Below are positions 9,338 through 18,130 of a DNA stretch of 64,000 nt, piece by piece. Position 1 is the stretch's first letter. Every line of letters starts with the position of its first letter. This DNA is from Mycolicibacterium sp. CBMA 234 (GTDB lineage Bacteria > Actinomycetota > Actinomycetes > Mycobacteriales > Mycobacteriaceae), in the NCBI RefSeq assembly GCF_009729415.1, contig NZ_MPKW01000005.1:62001-126000 (forward strand), in the 5' to 3' direction. Both the position numbers and the translations under genes were made by a program. The notes beneath the pieces were generated by a model that ran no database searches, was not told the origin of the DNA, and worked only from the letters and a program-made list of their open reading frames with translations.

Positions 9338-10486
9338 GTGTACCCCGCCCCGACGCCAGTGCCACCGCCGCAGCCGTATCTGGCACCGATGCCGCGACGT
9401 ATCCGCAAGGTCGGCGCGCCCCTGGGCGTAATCATCGGACTGGGTGTGCTGGTCGGCTGCATCCTGCTGCTGACGACGCTGGCCAATCCGGTCGGGATGG
9501 TCATCGGCTTCGTGCTGGCCAGCGTGGCCACTGCGGTGGTGCTGCTGGTCTATCTGTGGTTCGACCGCTGGGAGCCCGAGCCCCCGCGCCTGCTGATCTT
9601 CGCCTTCATCTGGGGCGCGTCGATCAGCGTGGCGATCTCCGTGGCGCTCGAAACCATGTCCGCACCGCTGTTCGGCGAGGACGGATTCACCTCCATGGCC
9701 ATCGTCGCGCCGATCGTCGAGGAAGCGGCCAAAGGCATGTTCCTGCTGCTGATGATGACCGGACGGCGCCGCAATGAACTCAACTCACTGACCGACTGCC
9801 TGGTCTACGCCGGATTCGTGGCGGCCGGATTCGCCTGGCTGGAGAACATCTTCTACATCGCGATGGGCGACACCATCTCGCATTCGCTGATAACCGCCGG
9901 CCTGCGGCTGATCATGGGGCCGTTCGCGCATCCGCTGTTCACCAGCATGACGGGAATCGGCGTGTACCTCGCACTGCAGCACCGGGGCTCCGGCGCCAAG
10001 GTCATGTACATCGGACTCGGGTACATCGCGGCGGTGGTCATGCACATGCTGTGGAACGGCTCGACGGTCGTCGGCGCCGGGGCGTACTTCCTGGTCTACC
10101 TGTTCTGGATGGTGCCGATCTTCGTGCTGGCCATTGTCACCGGCATCTCCGGCCGCGGACGCGAGCAGCGGGTGGTCGCCGAGAAGCTACCGGGCCTGAT
10201 CACCTCCGGCCTGATCACCCCGAATGAAGCCACCTGGCTCGGCTCGATGCGCACCCGCAAGGCGGCGATCGCCGCGGCAAATCAGATCGGTGGTGCGGCG
10301 GCTGGAAAATCGGTGAAGGCATTCGCGGTGCAGGTCGTAGAGTTGGCCTTCGTCCGGGACCGCATCGACCGGGGCTTGGCCGATGAGCGGACCTATCAAT
10401 TGCACGCCGAGGAGGCGTACTGGCTGACCGCCACGCGCGCCCAGGCGCCGGTGTTGCAGTGGTTGGCCACCTACCGGGCGGCCTGA
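9338..10486 (+). CDS. PrsW family intramembrane metalloprotease
   Basis: 382 residues with a proline-rich cytosolic N-terminus and eight or so membrane helices. The family's catalytic motifs are present: EEAAK in the loop after helix 4, ENIFY, the His of GPFAHPLFTSM, and HMLWNGS. PrsW in Bacillus performs site-1 cleavage of an anti-sigma factor; the mycobacterial substrate is unknown. A soluble, Ala-rich C-terminal domain of about 90 residues follows the last helix. The GTG start is fixed by TATTCT (9325-9330) ending 7 nt upstream, a leaderless arrangement. Divergent from rpsA. Confidence 0.85.
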   Translation: MYPAPTPVPPPQPYLAPMPRRIRKVGAPLGVIIGLGVLVGCILLLTTLANPVGMVIGFVLASVATAVVLLVYLWFDRWEPEPPRLLIFAFIWGASISVAISVALETMSAPLFGEDGFTSMAIVAPIVEEAAKGMFLLLMMTGRRRNELNSLTDCLVYAGFVAAGFAWLENIFYIAMGDTISHSLITAGLRLIMGPFAHPLFTSMTGIGVYLALQHRGSGAKVMYIGLGYIAAVVMHMLWNGSTVVGAGAYFLVYLFWMVPIFVLAIVTGISGRGREQRVVAEKLPGLITSGLITPNEATWLGSMRTRKAAIAAANQIGGAAAGKSVKAFAVQVVELAFVRDRIDRGLADERTYQLHAEEAYWLTATRAQAPVLQWLATYRAA

Positions 10487-10522
10487 CTTAACCATTTGCG
10501 CGGGTCAGCGATACTTCTTTGC

Positions 10523-11155
10523 ATGCTCGCGCACATTCTCGACATCCTGCCGGCGTTTCTCGTCGCCGCGGTGATCCTGGCCGCGCTGCCCGGACCGGCG
10601 ACGGCGCTGTTCCTGCACCGCTCGGTGCGCGACGGCCGCAAGGCGGGGCTGGCGGCGGTCGTCGGCAATGAGATCGGCATCTGCGGCTGGACGCTCGCCG
10701 GTGGCGGCGGGCTGTCGATGCTGCTGGCAGCCAATCACTGGCTGTCCCTCGGGCTGCACGTCGTCGGCGCCGCGATCCTGGTCTGGCTCGGCATCAGCGC
10801 GTGGCGCAGCGCCAAGAGTTCAGGCGACGTCGAGGTCGCGTTGCCGCCGCGCGGACGTACCCCGGCAGCCGCGTTCCGCGCGGCCCTGCTGTCCATCGCC
10901 GCAAACCCGAAGGCCGCGGCCTTCGGCATCGTGGTGCTCCCCCAGTTCCTGCCCACCAGCGGCCCGGTGCTCCCGACGCTGCTGGTGCTCGCCGCCATCC
11001 AGCTCGTGATCGACACCTCGTGGTGCATCGGCGTCGTCCTGGCCGCCGATAAGGCACGAAACCTGCTCAGCCGCACCCACATCCGGCGCCGCATCGAGCG
11101 CGTCATGGGCGCCGCACTGGTGGCGCTGGGGCTCGCCCTGGCCGCGGACGCCTAG
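10523..11155 (+). CDS. LysE/RhtB family amino acid exporter
   Basis: 210 residues with six hydrophobic segments and the LysE-family N-terminal motif (ALPGPATALFLHRSVRDGRKAGLAAVVGN). These carriers export amino acids or related metabolites by proton exchange; the substrate is not predictable. Start ATG 10523 gives the standard family N-terminus, with GATACT ending 7 nt before it. It follows prsW by 36 bp and is convergent with polA (stops 4 bp apart). Confidence 0.85.
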   Translation: MLAHILDILPAFLVAAVILAALPGPATALFLHRSVRDGRKAGLAAVVGNEIGICGWTLAGGGGLSMLLAANHWLSLGLHVVGAAILVWLGISAWRSAKSSGDVEVALPPRGRTPAAAFRAALLSIAANPKAAAFGIVVLPQFLPTSGPVLPTLLVLAAIQLVIDTSWCIGVVLAADKARNLLSRTHIRRRIERVMGAALVALGLALAADA

Positions 11156-11159
11156 TCCA

Positions 11160-13868
11160 CTAGTGCGCCGCGGCATCCCAACTGGGGCCGTAACCCACCG
11201 ACACTTCGAGGGGCACGTCCAGCGGGTAGGCGCTGCCCATCTGCTCACGGACCAATGCCTCCAGCGTCTCCCGCTCACCGGCCGCGACTTCGAACAACAA
11301 TTCGTCGTGCACCTGAAGCAGGATCCGGGACTTCAGCCCTGCGTCCTTCATGGCGCGGTCGACGTTGATCATCGCGACCTTGATGATGTCGGCGGCACTG
11401 CCCTGGATGGGCGCGTTGAGCGCGGCCCGTTCCGCGGCCTCGCGGACGTTGCGGTTGCTGCTGTCGAGTTCGGGCAAGTAGCGCCGGCGTCCCAGCACCG
11501 TCGAGGTGTAGCCGTCCTTGCGGGCCTGTTCGACCACTGAATGCAGGTAGTCCCGGACCCCGCCGAATCGGTCGAAGTACTGGTCCATCTGCTGCTTCGC
11601 TTCTTCGGTCGAGATCTTGAGCTGGCTGGCCAAGCCGTATGCCGACAACCCGTAAGCCAGGCCGTAGGACATGGCCTTGACCCGGCGGCGCAACTCCGCG
11701 GTCACCTCGTCGCTCGGCACGCCGAAGGCCCGCGACGCCACGAAGGTGTGCAGATCTTCGCCGGTGTTGAACGCCTCGATCAGGCCGGCGTCGCGCGACA
11801 GGTGCGCCATGATGCGCATTTCGATCTGGCTGTAGTCAGCCGTCATCAATTCGGCGTAGCCCTTGCCCACCACGAACGCCTCGCGGATCTGGCGCCCCGC
11901 TTCGGTCCGAACGGGGATGTTCTGCAGGTTCGGCTCGGTGGACGACAACCGGCCTGTGGCGGCGATGGTCTGGTTGAACGTGGTGTGAATCCGGTCGTCC
12001 GACGCCACCGCGTTGAGCAGTCCGTCGACGGTGACCTTGAGTCGGGTGGCGTCGCGGTGTGCCAGCAGATGCTGCAGGAACGGATGCCCGGTCTTGTCCA
12101 GAAGTGATTGCAGCGCATCGGCATCCGTGGTGTAGCCGGTCTTGGTGCGCTTGGTCTTCGGCATCTCGAGCTTGTCGAAGAGCACCACCTGCAGCTGCTT
12201 GGGCGAGCCCAGGTTGATCTGCTCACCGATGGCCGCATAGGCGGCCTCGGCCGCGTCGCGGATCTGGTCGGCGAACTGACTCTGCAGCCGGCCGAGCAAC
12301 TCGATGTCGACGGCGATGCCCGCGTCCTCCATCTCGGCGAGGGCCCGCTGCACCGGCAGTTCCATCTGCCCGAGCAGCGCCAAAGAATCGATACGCGCCA
12401 GCTCCACGTCGAGCGCGTCGGCCAGATCGCCGACCGCCGCCGCCCGGACGATCAGGGCCTGAATCGCTGCGTCGTCGACCTCGTCGGGGTCATCGAGCAA
12501 CGAAAGTTGTTGCTGCTCTTTACCTTCGGCACGCAATTCCCGGCCCAGGTAACGGACCGCAAGGTCGTCCAGAGCGAAGCTGCGCTGCCCGGGCCGGACC
12601 AGGTAGGCGGCCAGCGCGGTGTCGGAGGTGACACCGGACAGCTTCCAACTGCGGCCCAGTAGGTCGTGCCATGCCAGCTTCGCCTCATGTAGTGCCTTCG
12701 GCGGCCCCGGATCGGCGAGCCACGACGCCAGCGCGGCTTCGTCGTCCGAACTCAGGCGTGCGGTGTCGATGTAGACGCCTTCACCACTGTTGGACACGAT
12801 CGCCACGGCGGTGGCGTCCGCGTCGAACGCCTTATTCGTACCGGTGACGGCCATGCCGAAGCGGCTGCCACTGCTGTGCTCTGCGAGCCAGGCCGCCAGC
12901 GTGCCGGGTTCCAGCAGGCCACCGCGCACATCGAAGCCGAGTTCAACCTCGGGCTCCACCGGCGACAGGGTGTCGAACAAACGGTCCCGCAGCACGCGGA
13001 ATTCCAGGTCGTCGAACAGCTGGTGGATGCGGTCGCGGTCCCAGGGCTGCACCCGCAGCCCCTCCGGGGTGTGCGGCAGCGGCACGTCCCGGACCAAGTC
13101 GGTCAGCTCACGGTTGAGGATGACGCTGGAGAGGTTTGCGCGCAGCGAGTCGCCGACCTTGCCCTTGACCTCGTCAACGTGGTCGACCAGCGCCTGCAAC
13201 GAGCCGTACTGGTTGATCCATTTGGTGGCGGTCTTCTCCCCCACGCCGGGGATGCCGGGCAGGTTGTCGCTCGGGTCGCCGCGTAGGGCGGCGAAATCCG
13301 GGTACTGAGTCGGCGTCAGGCCGTACTTCTCGACGACCGCGTCGGGAGTGAAGCGGTGCAGGTCGCTGACGCCCTTCTTGGGGTACAGCACCGTCACGTC
13401 ATCGGTGACAAGCTGCAGCGAGTCCCGGTCGCCGGTAACGACCAGCACCCGGAAGTCCTCTTCCTGGGCCTGGGTGGCCAGCGTGGCGATCAGGTCGTCG
13501 GCCTCGAAGCCTTCCTCGGCTACGACTGTGATGCCGAGCGCTCCCAGCACCTCTTTAGTGATGTCGATCTGGCCGCGGAACTCATCGGGAGTGGCGGCAC
13601 GCCCCTCCTTGTACTCCGGGTACTTCTCCTTGCGGAACGTCTTACGGGAGACATCGAACGCGGCGGCGACGTGCGTCGGCTTCTCGTCGCGCAGCAGATT
13701 GATCAGCATGGCGGTGAAGCCGTAGACGGCGTTGGTGGTCAGCCCACCCTGCGTCTTGAAGTTCTCCGCCGGCAGCGCATAGAACGCGCGGAACGCCAGT
13801 GAATTGCCGTCCAGCAGCATCAATGTGGGCTTGGTGGCGGGCGGGGCGTCCGTTGCGGTGGGGCTCAC
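11160..13868 (-). CDS. polA: DNA polymerase I
   Basis: 902 residues, full length. The N-terminal 5'-nuclease domain carries the flap-endonuclease aspartates (LLDGNSLAFRAFYAL, GFEADDLIATL, VTGDRDSLQL). The middle exonuclease-like domain lacks clear proofreading motifs, as in other mycobacterial Pol I. The polymerase domain has motif A (TADYSQIEMRIMAHLS), the O-helix (RRRVKAMSYGLAYGLS) and motif C (LQVHDELLFEV). The enzyme removes RNA primers and fills repair gaps. The GTG at 13868 is supported by TAGAGT (13881-13876) 7 nt upstream; that box overlaps the 3' end of the lysR-type gene. Confidence 0.97.
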   Translation of the reverse strand: MSPTATDAPPATKPTLMLLDGNSLAFRAFYALPAENFKTQGGLTTNAVYGFTAMLINLLRDEKPTHVAAAFDVSRKTFRKEKYPEYKEGRAATPDEFRGQIDITKEVLGALGITVVAEEGFEADDLIATLATQAQEEDFRVLVVTGDRDSLQLVTDDVTVLYPKKGVSDLHRFTPDAVVEKYGLTPTQYPDFAALRGDPSDNLPGIPGVGEKTATKWINQYGSLQALVDHVDEVKGKVGDSLRANLSSVILNRELTDLVRDVPLPHTPEGLRVQPWDRDRIHQLFDDLEFRVLRDRLFDTLSPVEPEVELGFDVRGGLLEPGTLAAWLAEHSSGSRFGMAVTGTNKAFDADATAVAIVSNSGEGVYIDTARLSSDDEAALASWLADPGPPKALHEAKLAWHDLLGRSWKLSGVTSDTALAAYLVRPGQRSFALDDLAVRYLGRELRAEGKEQQQLSLLDDPDEVDDAAIQALIVRAAAVGDLADALDVELARIDSLALLGQMELPVQRALAEMEDAGIAVDIELLGRLQSQFADQIRDAAEAAYAAIGEQINLGSPKQLQVVLFDKLEMPKTKRTKTGYTTDADALQSLLDKTGHPFLQHLLAHRDATRLKVTVDGLLNAVASDDRIHTTFNQTIAATGRLSSTEPNLQNIPVRTEAGRQIREAFVVGKGYAELMTADYSQIEMRIMAHLSRDAGLIEAFNTGEDLHTFVASRAFGVPSDEVTAELRRRVKAMSYGLAYGLSAYGLASQLKISTEEAKQQMDQYFDRFGGVRDYLHSVVEQARKDGYTSTVLGRRRYLPELDSSNRNVREAAERAALNAPIQGSAADIIKVAMINVDRAMKDAGLKSRILLQVHDELLFEVAAGERETLEALVREQMGSAYPLDVPLEVSVGYGPSWDAAAH

Positions 13869-13878
13869 GGCCCTAACT

Positions 13879-14766
13879 CTATTCAGCCGCCCCGACAGCC
13901 AGTAATTGCCGCGCCATGTTCACCAGCTCGCGGGCCGCAGGACTCATCGGTCCGCCCGACCGCCAGGCGAACACCAGCCGCCCACGCAGGGCCGGCGTCA
14001 GCGTGATGAGGTGCAGATCAGTGCGTGACTGCACCATCGATTGCGGCAGCAGGGCCACCCCCAATCCGCGCGCAGCCAGATCGGCCAGCGCGTGCGGCGT
14101 GCTCGCCTCGAACGCGACGCGCACGTCGACGCCGACTTCAGCGCAGGCGAAGTCGAACTGCTGCCGGATGCCAGTGCCCACGGGCAGCGCGATCACCGCG
14201 CGGCCGGCCAGGTCCCCGATCCGAACGTTGCGCCGGCCATGCCACGGATCGTCGTTGGCGACCGCGGCGACGATCTGCTGGTCGGTGACCACGACGGCCG
14301 CGAGCCCGGACGGCAGCTCGGTGCCGACCGACACGATGGCGGCGTCCAACTGCCCGGTGCGCACCCCTTCGATCAGGGCGTCCGAGTTGGCCGTGCCCAG
14401 GGTGATGTCGACGTGTGGGTGCGCCCGGTGGAATTGCGCCAACAGGGCCGGCATGTCGACGTCGTGCGCGGTGACCGTGCCGATGGTGACGCTGCCCCGG
14501 ACCAGCTCGCGCAGCTCGGCCACGGCGGTACGGGCATCGGTCACCGCGGCCAGCGCGGCTCGGGCGTGCGGCAGGACCGCCTGCCCCGCCGCGGTCAGCT
14601 GAATCTCGCGTCGAGCGCGATCGAACAACTGCTCGCCCAACTCGCGTTCCAGCCGGGCGATCTGCGCGCTGACCGCGGGCTGCGCGACGTGGATGCGTGC
14701 GGCGGCTCGGGTGAAGTTGGCCTCTTCGGCGACGGCGACGAAGTACTCAAGCTGACGCAATTCCAT
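13879..14766 (-). CDS. LysR family transcriptional regulator
   Basis: 295 residues. A winged HTH lies at the N-terminus (MELRQLEYFVAVAEEANFTRAAARIHVAQPAVSAQIARLE) and a periplasmic-binding-type effector domain follows. It is divergent from an FAD monooxygenase 70 bp away, the classic LysR arrangement, so it probably controls that gene and itself in response to an aromatic-type ligand. The ATG at 14766 is chosen over TTG 14772 because it starts the canonical MELRQL sequence, and a perfect TATAAT (14780-14775) lies 8 nt before it. Confidence 0.92.
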   Translation of the reverse strand: MELRQLEYFVAVAEEANFTRAAARIHVAQPAVSAQIARLERELGEQLFDRARREIQLTAAGQAVLPHARAALAAVTDARTAVAELRELVRGSVTIGTVTAHDVDMPALLAQFHRAHPHVDITLGTANSDALIEGVRTGQLDAAIVSVGTELPSGLAAVVVTDQQIVAAVANDDPWHGRRNVRIGDLAGRAVIALPVGTGIRQQFDFACAEVGVDVRVAFEASTPHALADLAARGLGVALLPQSMVQSRTDLHLITLTPALRGRLVFAWRSGGPMSPAARELVNMARQLLAVGAAE

Positions 14767-14836
14767 AAGCAATGATTATAGTTTGTGGACTAGATCGGTA
14801 TTGGACTTATAGTTTCGCCGCGCCGAAGCTTGAGGC
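14767..14836. promoter_or_regulatory. divergent control region, lysR-type gene / FAD monooxygenase
   Basis: A 70-bp, locally AT-rich spacer. It contains two direct copies of TTATAGTTT at 14776-14784 and 14807-14815, 31 bp apart, i.e. three helical turns. The first overlaps the regulator's TATAAT box; the second supplies TATAGT (14809-14814), a -10 for the monooxygenase. This is a good candidate for a LysR-type binding region with autorepression. Confidence 0.5.
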
Positions 14837-15976
14837 ATGAAACAGATACTCATCGCCGGCGCCGGCATCGGCGGACTCACGACAGCCCTCACCCTGCACG
14901 CCCGGGGATTCGACGTCCTCGTGCTCGAACGTGCCTCTCACCTGCAGGCCCTCGGAGTGGGGATCAATCTGTTGCCGCACGCGGTCCGCGAACTCACCGC
15001 ACTCGGCCTCGGCGCCACATTGACCGAAATGGCCGTGGCGCCGTCGGCGATCCGCTTCTACACCCACCACGACGATCTGCTGTTCACCGAACCCCGCGGG
15101 CTGGCTGCAGGCGACGCCTACCCGCAGCTGTCAGTGCATCGCGGACGGCTGCAGATGATGCTGCTCGACGCGGTGCGCGAACGCCTCGGCTCTGACGCCG
15201 TCCGAACCCGCAGTGGCATCACGGGGTTCCAGCAGAGCGCCGACGGTGTCGTCGCAGACACCGCCGCAGGTCCGGTCGCAGGTGCCGCCCTGATCGGCGC
15301 CGACGGCATCAATTCGATGGTGCGTGCAGCTCTGCATCCGGGCCACGATCCGCTGATGTGGTCGGGTATCACGATGTACCGCGGGGCCAGCGAGATCACG
15401 CCGTTCCTCGACGGGCACACCATGGCAATCGTCAAGGCCGACAACGGAGTTGACCTCATCAGCTATCCGATCGGCGGTGATCTGGTGAACTGGGTACTCC
15501 AGGTCCCCACCGCGCAGCCCGGCCCGCTACAGGGCGACGCGAAGTGGAACGCACCCGCGACCGCAGACGAAATACTGCCGCACGTGTCGGACTGGGACCT
15601 CGACTGGCTCGCCATGGACGCCCTGGTCACGCAGTCGCCGGCAATGTTCAGTTACCCCATGGTCGACAAGGACCCGCTGCCGCACTGGGGCGATGGTCTG
15701 GTGACCCTGCTCGGCGATGCCGCCCACCCCATGTACCCCGTCGGGGCCAACGGCGCGTCGCAGTCCATCGTGGACGCCCGCGTCCTCGCCGACGAACTGG
15801 CCGACCATGGCCTCGCCGGCCTGCGCCGCTACGAGGAGGCCCGGCGCACCGAGACCGCCGATGTGGTGGCCGCCAACCGCGAGATGCACATTGCCGGCGA
15901 GTCGCGGACCTCAGAGGAACTGGCCCGCCTCACCGCTCAGTACCGGACCGACACGGCGACGAGCACCCGGTCATGA
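14837..15976 (+). CDS. FAD-dependent aromatic-type monooxygenase
   Basis: 379 residues, class A flavoprotein monooxygenase layout. It has an N-terminal dinucleotide fold (ILIAGAGIGGLTTALTLHARG), then the middle DG motif (ALIGADGINSMVRAAL) and the GD motif that binds the FAD ribityl chain (VTLLGDAAHPMYPVGANGASQSI). Such enzymes use NAD(P)H and O2 to hydroxylate small, often aromatic, substrates. Divergent LysR control suggests an inducible catabolic or detoxifying role. The substrate is unknown. Its stop overlaps by six bases the 3' end of a fragment of another monooxygenase on the opposite strand. Confidence 0.88.
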   Translation: MKQILIAGAGIGGLTTALTLHARGFDVLVLERASHLQALGVGINLLPHAVRELTALGLGATLTEMAVAPSAIRFYTHHDDLLFTEPRGLAAGDAYPQLSVHRGRLQMMLLDAVRERLGSDAVRTRSGITGFQQSADGVVADTAAGPVAGAALIGADGINSMVRAALHPGHDPLMWSGITMYRGASEITPFLDGHTMAIVKADNGVDLISYPIGGDLVNWVLQVPTAQPGPLQGDAKWNAPATADEILPHVSDWDLDWLAMDALVTQSPAMFSYPMVDKDPLPHWGDGLVTLLGDAAHPMYPVGANGASQSIVDARVLADELADHGLAGLRRYEEARRTETADVVAANREMHIAGESRTSEELARLTAQYRTDTATSTRS

Positions 15977-16309
15977 CAGGCTCGGCTCGCCAACGGGATC
16001 GAAGCGACACAGCTGTCCCCGGATCACGTCCGGCCGGTCGGTAATCGCCGCGATGTGCCCGTCCGGCCGTACGAGCACGTACGAGCCGGCGGGCACGTCG
16101 TAGTCAGCGCCGGGTACCAGAGACACCCGAGGAACACCGAAATCGACTGCAGTTCCGCCGAATTCGAGGACCGTCCAATTCGGTCCACGGAGCACGTCGA
16201 ACAGTCGGCGCCCATCCGATAGCAGCGCGTCTGGCGCCCGGTCCCCGCCTCGGAGCGGTTTCGTACACTTCAACGTCTTTTCCCGACTGCCGGGACAAAA
16301 CTGCAACAC
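15971..16309 (-). pseudogene. orphan C-terminal domain of an FAD aromatic monooxygenase
   Basis: About 110 codons matching only the thioredoxin-like C-terminal domain that closes MhpA/phenol-hydroxylase-like flavoprotein monooxygenases (GDRAPDALLSDGRRLFDVLRGPNWTVLEF, then YVLVRPDGHIAAI). The FAD- and substrate-binding domains, normally about 400 residues upstream, are absent; the fragment begins at the promoter of the DUF35 gene. This is probably the stump of a deleted gene. Short independent function cannot be excluded because the frame is intact. Confidence 0.6.
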
Positions 16310-16341
16310 GTTTCAATTTCTGCCCTATCGGCAGCTACGCT
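16302..16341 (+). promoter_or_regulatory. KstR-type box and -10 of the DUF35/thiolase operon
   Basis: TGCAACACGTTTCA at 16302-16315 fits the published KstR consensus TnnAACnnGTTnnA at every fixed position. KstR is the TetR-family repressor of cholesterol and lipid catabolism genes in mycobacteria. TACGCT at 16336-16341 ends 6 nt before the GTG start (leaderless). The orthologous pair Rv1628c-Rv1627c belongs to the KstR regulon in M. tuberculosis. Confidence 0.75.
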
Positions 16342-16347
16342 GAGCTG

Positions 16348-16797
16348 GTGCCAGGAGTGACGGAAGCCGGTAGTCAGCCGGCCATTGAAGGTTGGTGGGA
16401 CACCGACGAAAACGGTGCAACGCACCTCATCGGGGCCAAGTGCCCGCAGTGCGGAACGTATGTTTTCCCGCCGCGTGCCAATAACTGCCCCAGCCCCGCT
16501 TGCGACAGTGACGTGCTCGAGCCCGTCGCGTTGTCGCGCCGCGGCACGGTGTGGAGCTACACAGAAAACCGGTATCCCCCGCCAGCGCCGTACCCGGCAG
16601 CCGATCCGTTCGAGCCGTTCGCCATCGCCGCGGTCCAGCTGGAGGCCGAAGGTCTCATCGTGCTGGGCAAGGTCGTCGAGGGCACGCTCGCCGCGGACCT
16701 GAAGGTCGGCATGGAGATGGAACTGACCACCATGCCGCTGTACACCGACGCTGACGGTGTCGAGCGCACCACCTACGCCTGGGAGATCGCGCGATGA
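16348..16797 (+). CDS. Zn-ribbon/OB-fold DUF35 protein, thiolase partner (Rv1628c-like)
   Basis: 149 residues. It has a rubredoxin-like zinc ribbon (AKCPQCG and, 13 residues on, NCPSPAC) followed by an OB-fold (RRGTVWSYTENRYPPPAPYP, IVLGKVVEGTLAADLKVGMEMEL). DUF35 proteins pair with thiolase-like or aldolase proteins in acyl-CoA and sterol side-chain degradation. The gene overlaps the thiolase start by 4 bp (ATGA), so the two are translationally coupled, and a KstR-type box precedes it. GTG start fixed by the -10 box. Confidence 0.9.
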   Translation: MPGVTEAGSQPAIEGWWDTDENGATHLIGAKCPQCGTYVFPPRANNCPSPACDSDVLEPVALSRRGTVWSYTENRYPPPAPYPAADPFEPFAIAAVQLEAEGLIVLGKVVEGTLAADLKVGMEMELTTMPLYTDADGVERTTYAWEIAR

Positions 16798-17996
16798 GCA
16801 CTCCAGAACCGCTTTACATCCTCGGTGCGGGCATGCACCCGTGGGGCAAGTGGGGCCGTGACTTCACCGAATACGGCGTCGTCGCCGCCCGCGCCGCGCT
16901 GGCCGAGGCCGGCCTGGACTGGCGTCAGATCCAGCTGGTCGCTGGCGCCGACACCATCCGCAACGGCTACCCGGGCTTCATCGCCGGGTCGACGTTCGCC
17001 CAGAAGCTGGGCTGGAACGGCGTGCCGGTGTCCTCGTCGTACGCGGCGTGCGCTTCCGGTTCGCAGGCCCTGCAGAGCGCCCGCGCCCACATCCTCGCCG
17101 GCTTCTGCGACGTCGCGCTGGTCATCGGCGCTGACACCACCCCCAAGGGCGCCTTCGCTCCGGTCGGCGGCGAGCGCAAGAACGATCCCGATTGGCAGCG
17201 CTTCCACCTGCTGGGCGCCATGAACCCGGTGTACTTCGCACTGCTGGCCCGCCGCCGGATGGACCTGTACGGCGCCACCTCTGAGGACTTCGCCCAGATC
17301 AAGGTGAAGAACTCGAAGCACGGCCTGAACAACCCGTATGCCCGCTACCACAAAGAGGCTTCGGTCGAGGACGTGCTGGCCAGCCCGGTCGTCTCCGATC
17401 CGCTGCGCCAGCTCGACATCTGCGCCACCTCGGACGGCGCCGCCGCCCTGATCGTGGCCAGCGCCGAGTTCGCGCGCAAGCACCTGGGCTCGCTCGACGG
17501 TGTGCCGTCGGTGCGTGCGATCAGCACCGTCACCCCGCAGTACCCGCAGCACCTGCCTGAATTGCCGGACATCGCAACGGATTCCACCGCGGCCATCGCA
17601 GGTCCGGACCGGGTGTTCAAGGACCAGATCCTCGACGCGGCGTACGCCGAGGCCGGTATCGGTCCCGACGACGTCAGCCTCGCCGAGGTCTACGACCTGT
17701 CGACCGCTCTTGAGCTCGATTGGTACGAGCACCTGGGCCTGTGCGCCAAGGGCGAAGGCGAACAGCTACTGCGCTCGGGCGCCACCACCATCGGTGGCCG
17801 CGTGCCGGTCAACGCGTCGGGTGGTCTGGCGAGCTTCGGTGAGGCCATCCCGGCTCAGGCCATCGCGCAGGTGTGCGAGCTGACCTGGCAGCTGAAGGGC
17901 CAGGCCACCGGCCGCCAGGTCGAAGGTGCCCGCGTGGGTGTGACGGCGAACCAGGGCCTGTTCGGCCACGGTTCGTCGGTGATCGTCGCCCGCTAG
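16794..17996 (+). CDS. thiolase-family lipid-transfer protein (Rv1627c-like)
   Basis: 400 residues with the thiolase fold of the SCP2-thiolase/lipid-transfer group. The nucleophile cysteine is in SSYAACASGSQALQSAR, and the C-terminal loop is ANQGLFGHGSSVIVAR. Members act on acyl-CoA or sterol-derived thioesters together with a DUF35 partner, and some have lost thiolytic activity. Coupling to the DUF35 gene and the upstream KstR-type box point to steroid or branched lipid catabolism. A strong terminator follows the stop. Confidence 0.92.
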   Translation: MSTPEPLYILGAGMHPWGKWGRDFTEYGVVAARAALAEAGLDWRQIQLVAGADTIRNGYPGFIAGSTFAQKLGWNGVPVSSSYAACASGSQALQSARAHILAGFCDVALVIGADTTPKGAFAPVGGERKNDPDWQRFHLLGAMNPVYFALLARRRMDLYGATSEDFAQIKVKNSKHGLNNPYARYHKEASVEDVLASPVVSDPLRQLDICATSDGAAALIVASAEFARKHLGSLDGVPSVRAISTVTPQYPQHLPELPDIATDSTAAIAGPDRVFKDQILDAAYAEAGIGPDDVSLAEVYDLSTALELDWYEHLGLCAKGEGEQLLRSGATTIGGRVPVNASGGLASFGEAIPAQAIAQVCELTWQLKGQATGRQVEGARVGVTANQGLFGHGSSVIVAR

Positions 17997-18017
17997 TTTT
18001 CCAGGCCGAACGTGCCG

Positions 18018-18052
18018 AAAATCCCGAGAAATCCTCGATTTCTCGGGATTTT
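18018..18052 (+). terminator. terminator of the DUF35/thiolase operon
   Basis: A perfect 16-bp stem, AAAATCCCGAGAAATC (18018-18033) with its complement at 18037-18052, closed by the 3-nt loop CTC. The stem ends in a TTTT run, 22 bp after the thiolase stop. Confidence 0.85.
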
Positions 18053-18130
18053 CTGCACGCTGGACCGATGACGATCTCGGTCCGGATCAAGAGGTTCCGG
18101 ATCGACGAGTAGCGCGTGGATACTGCAGTC

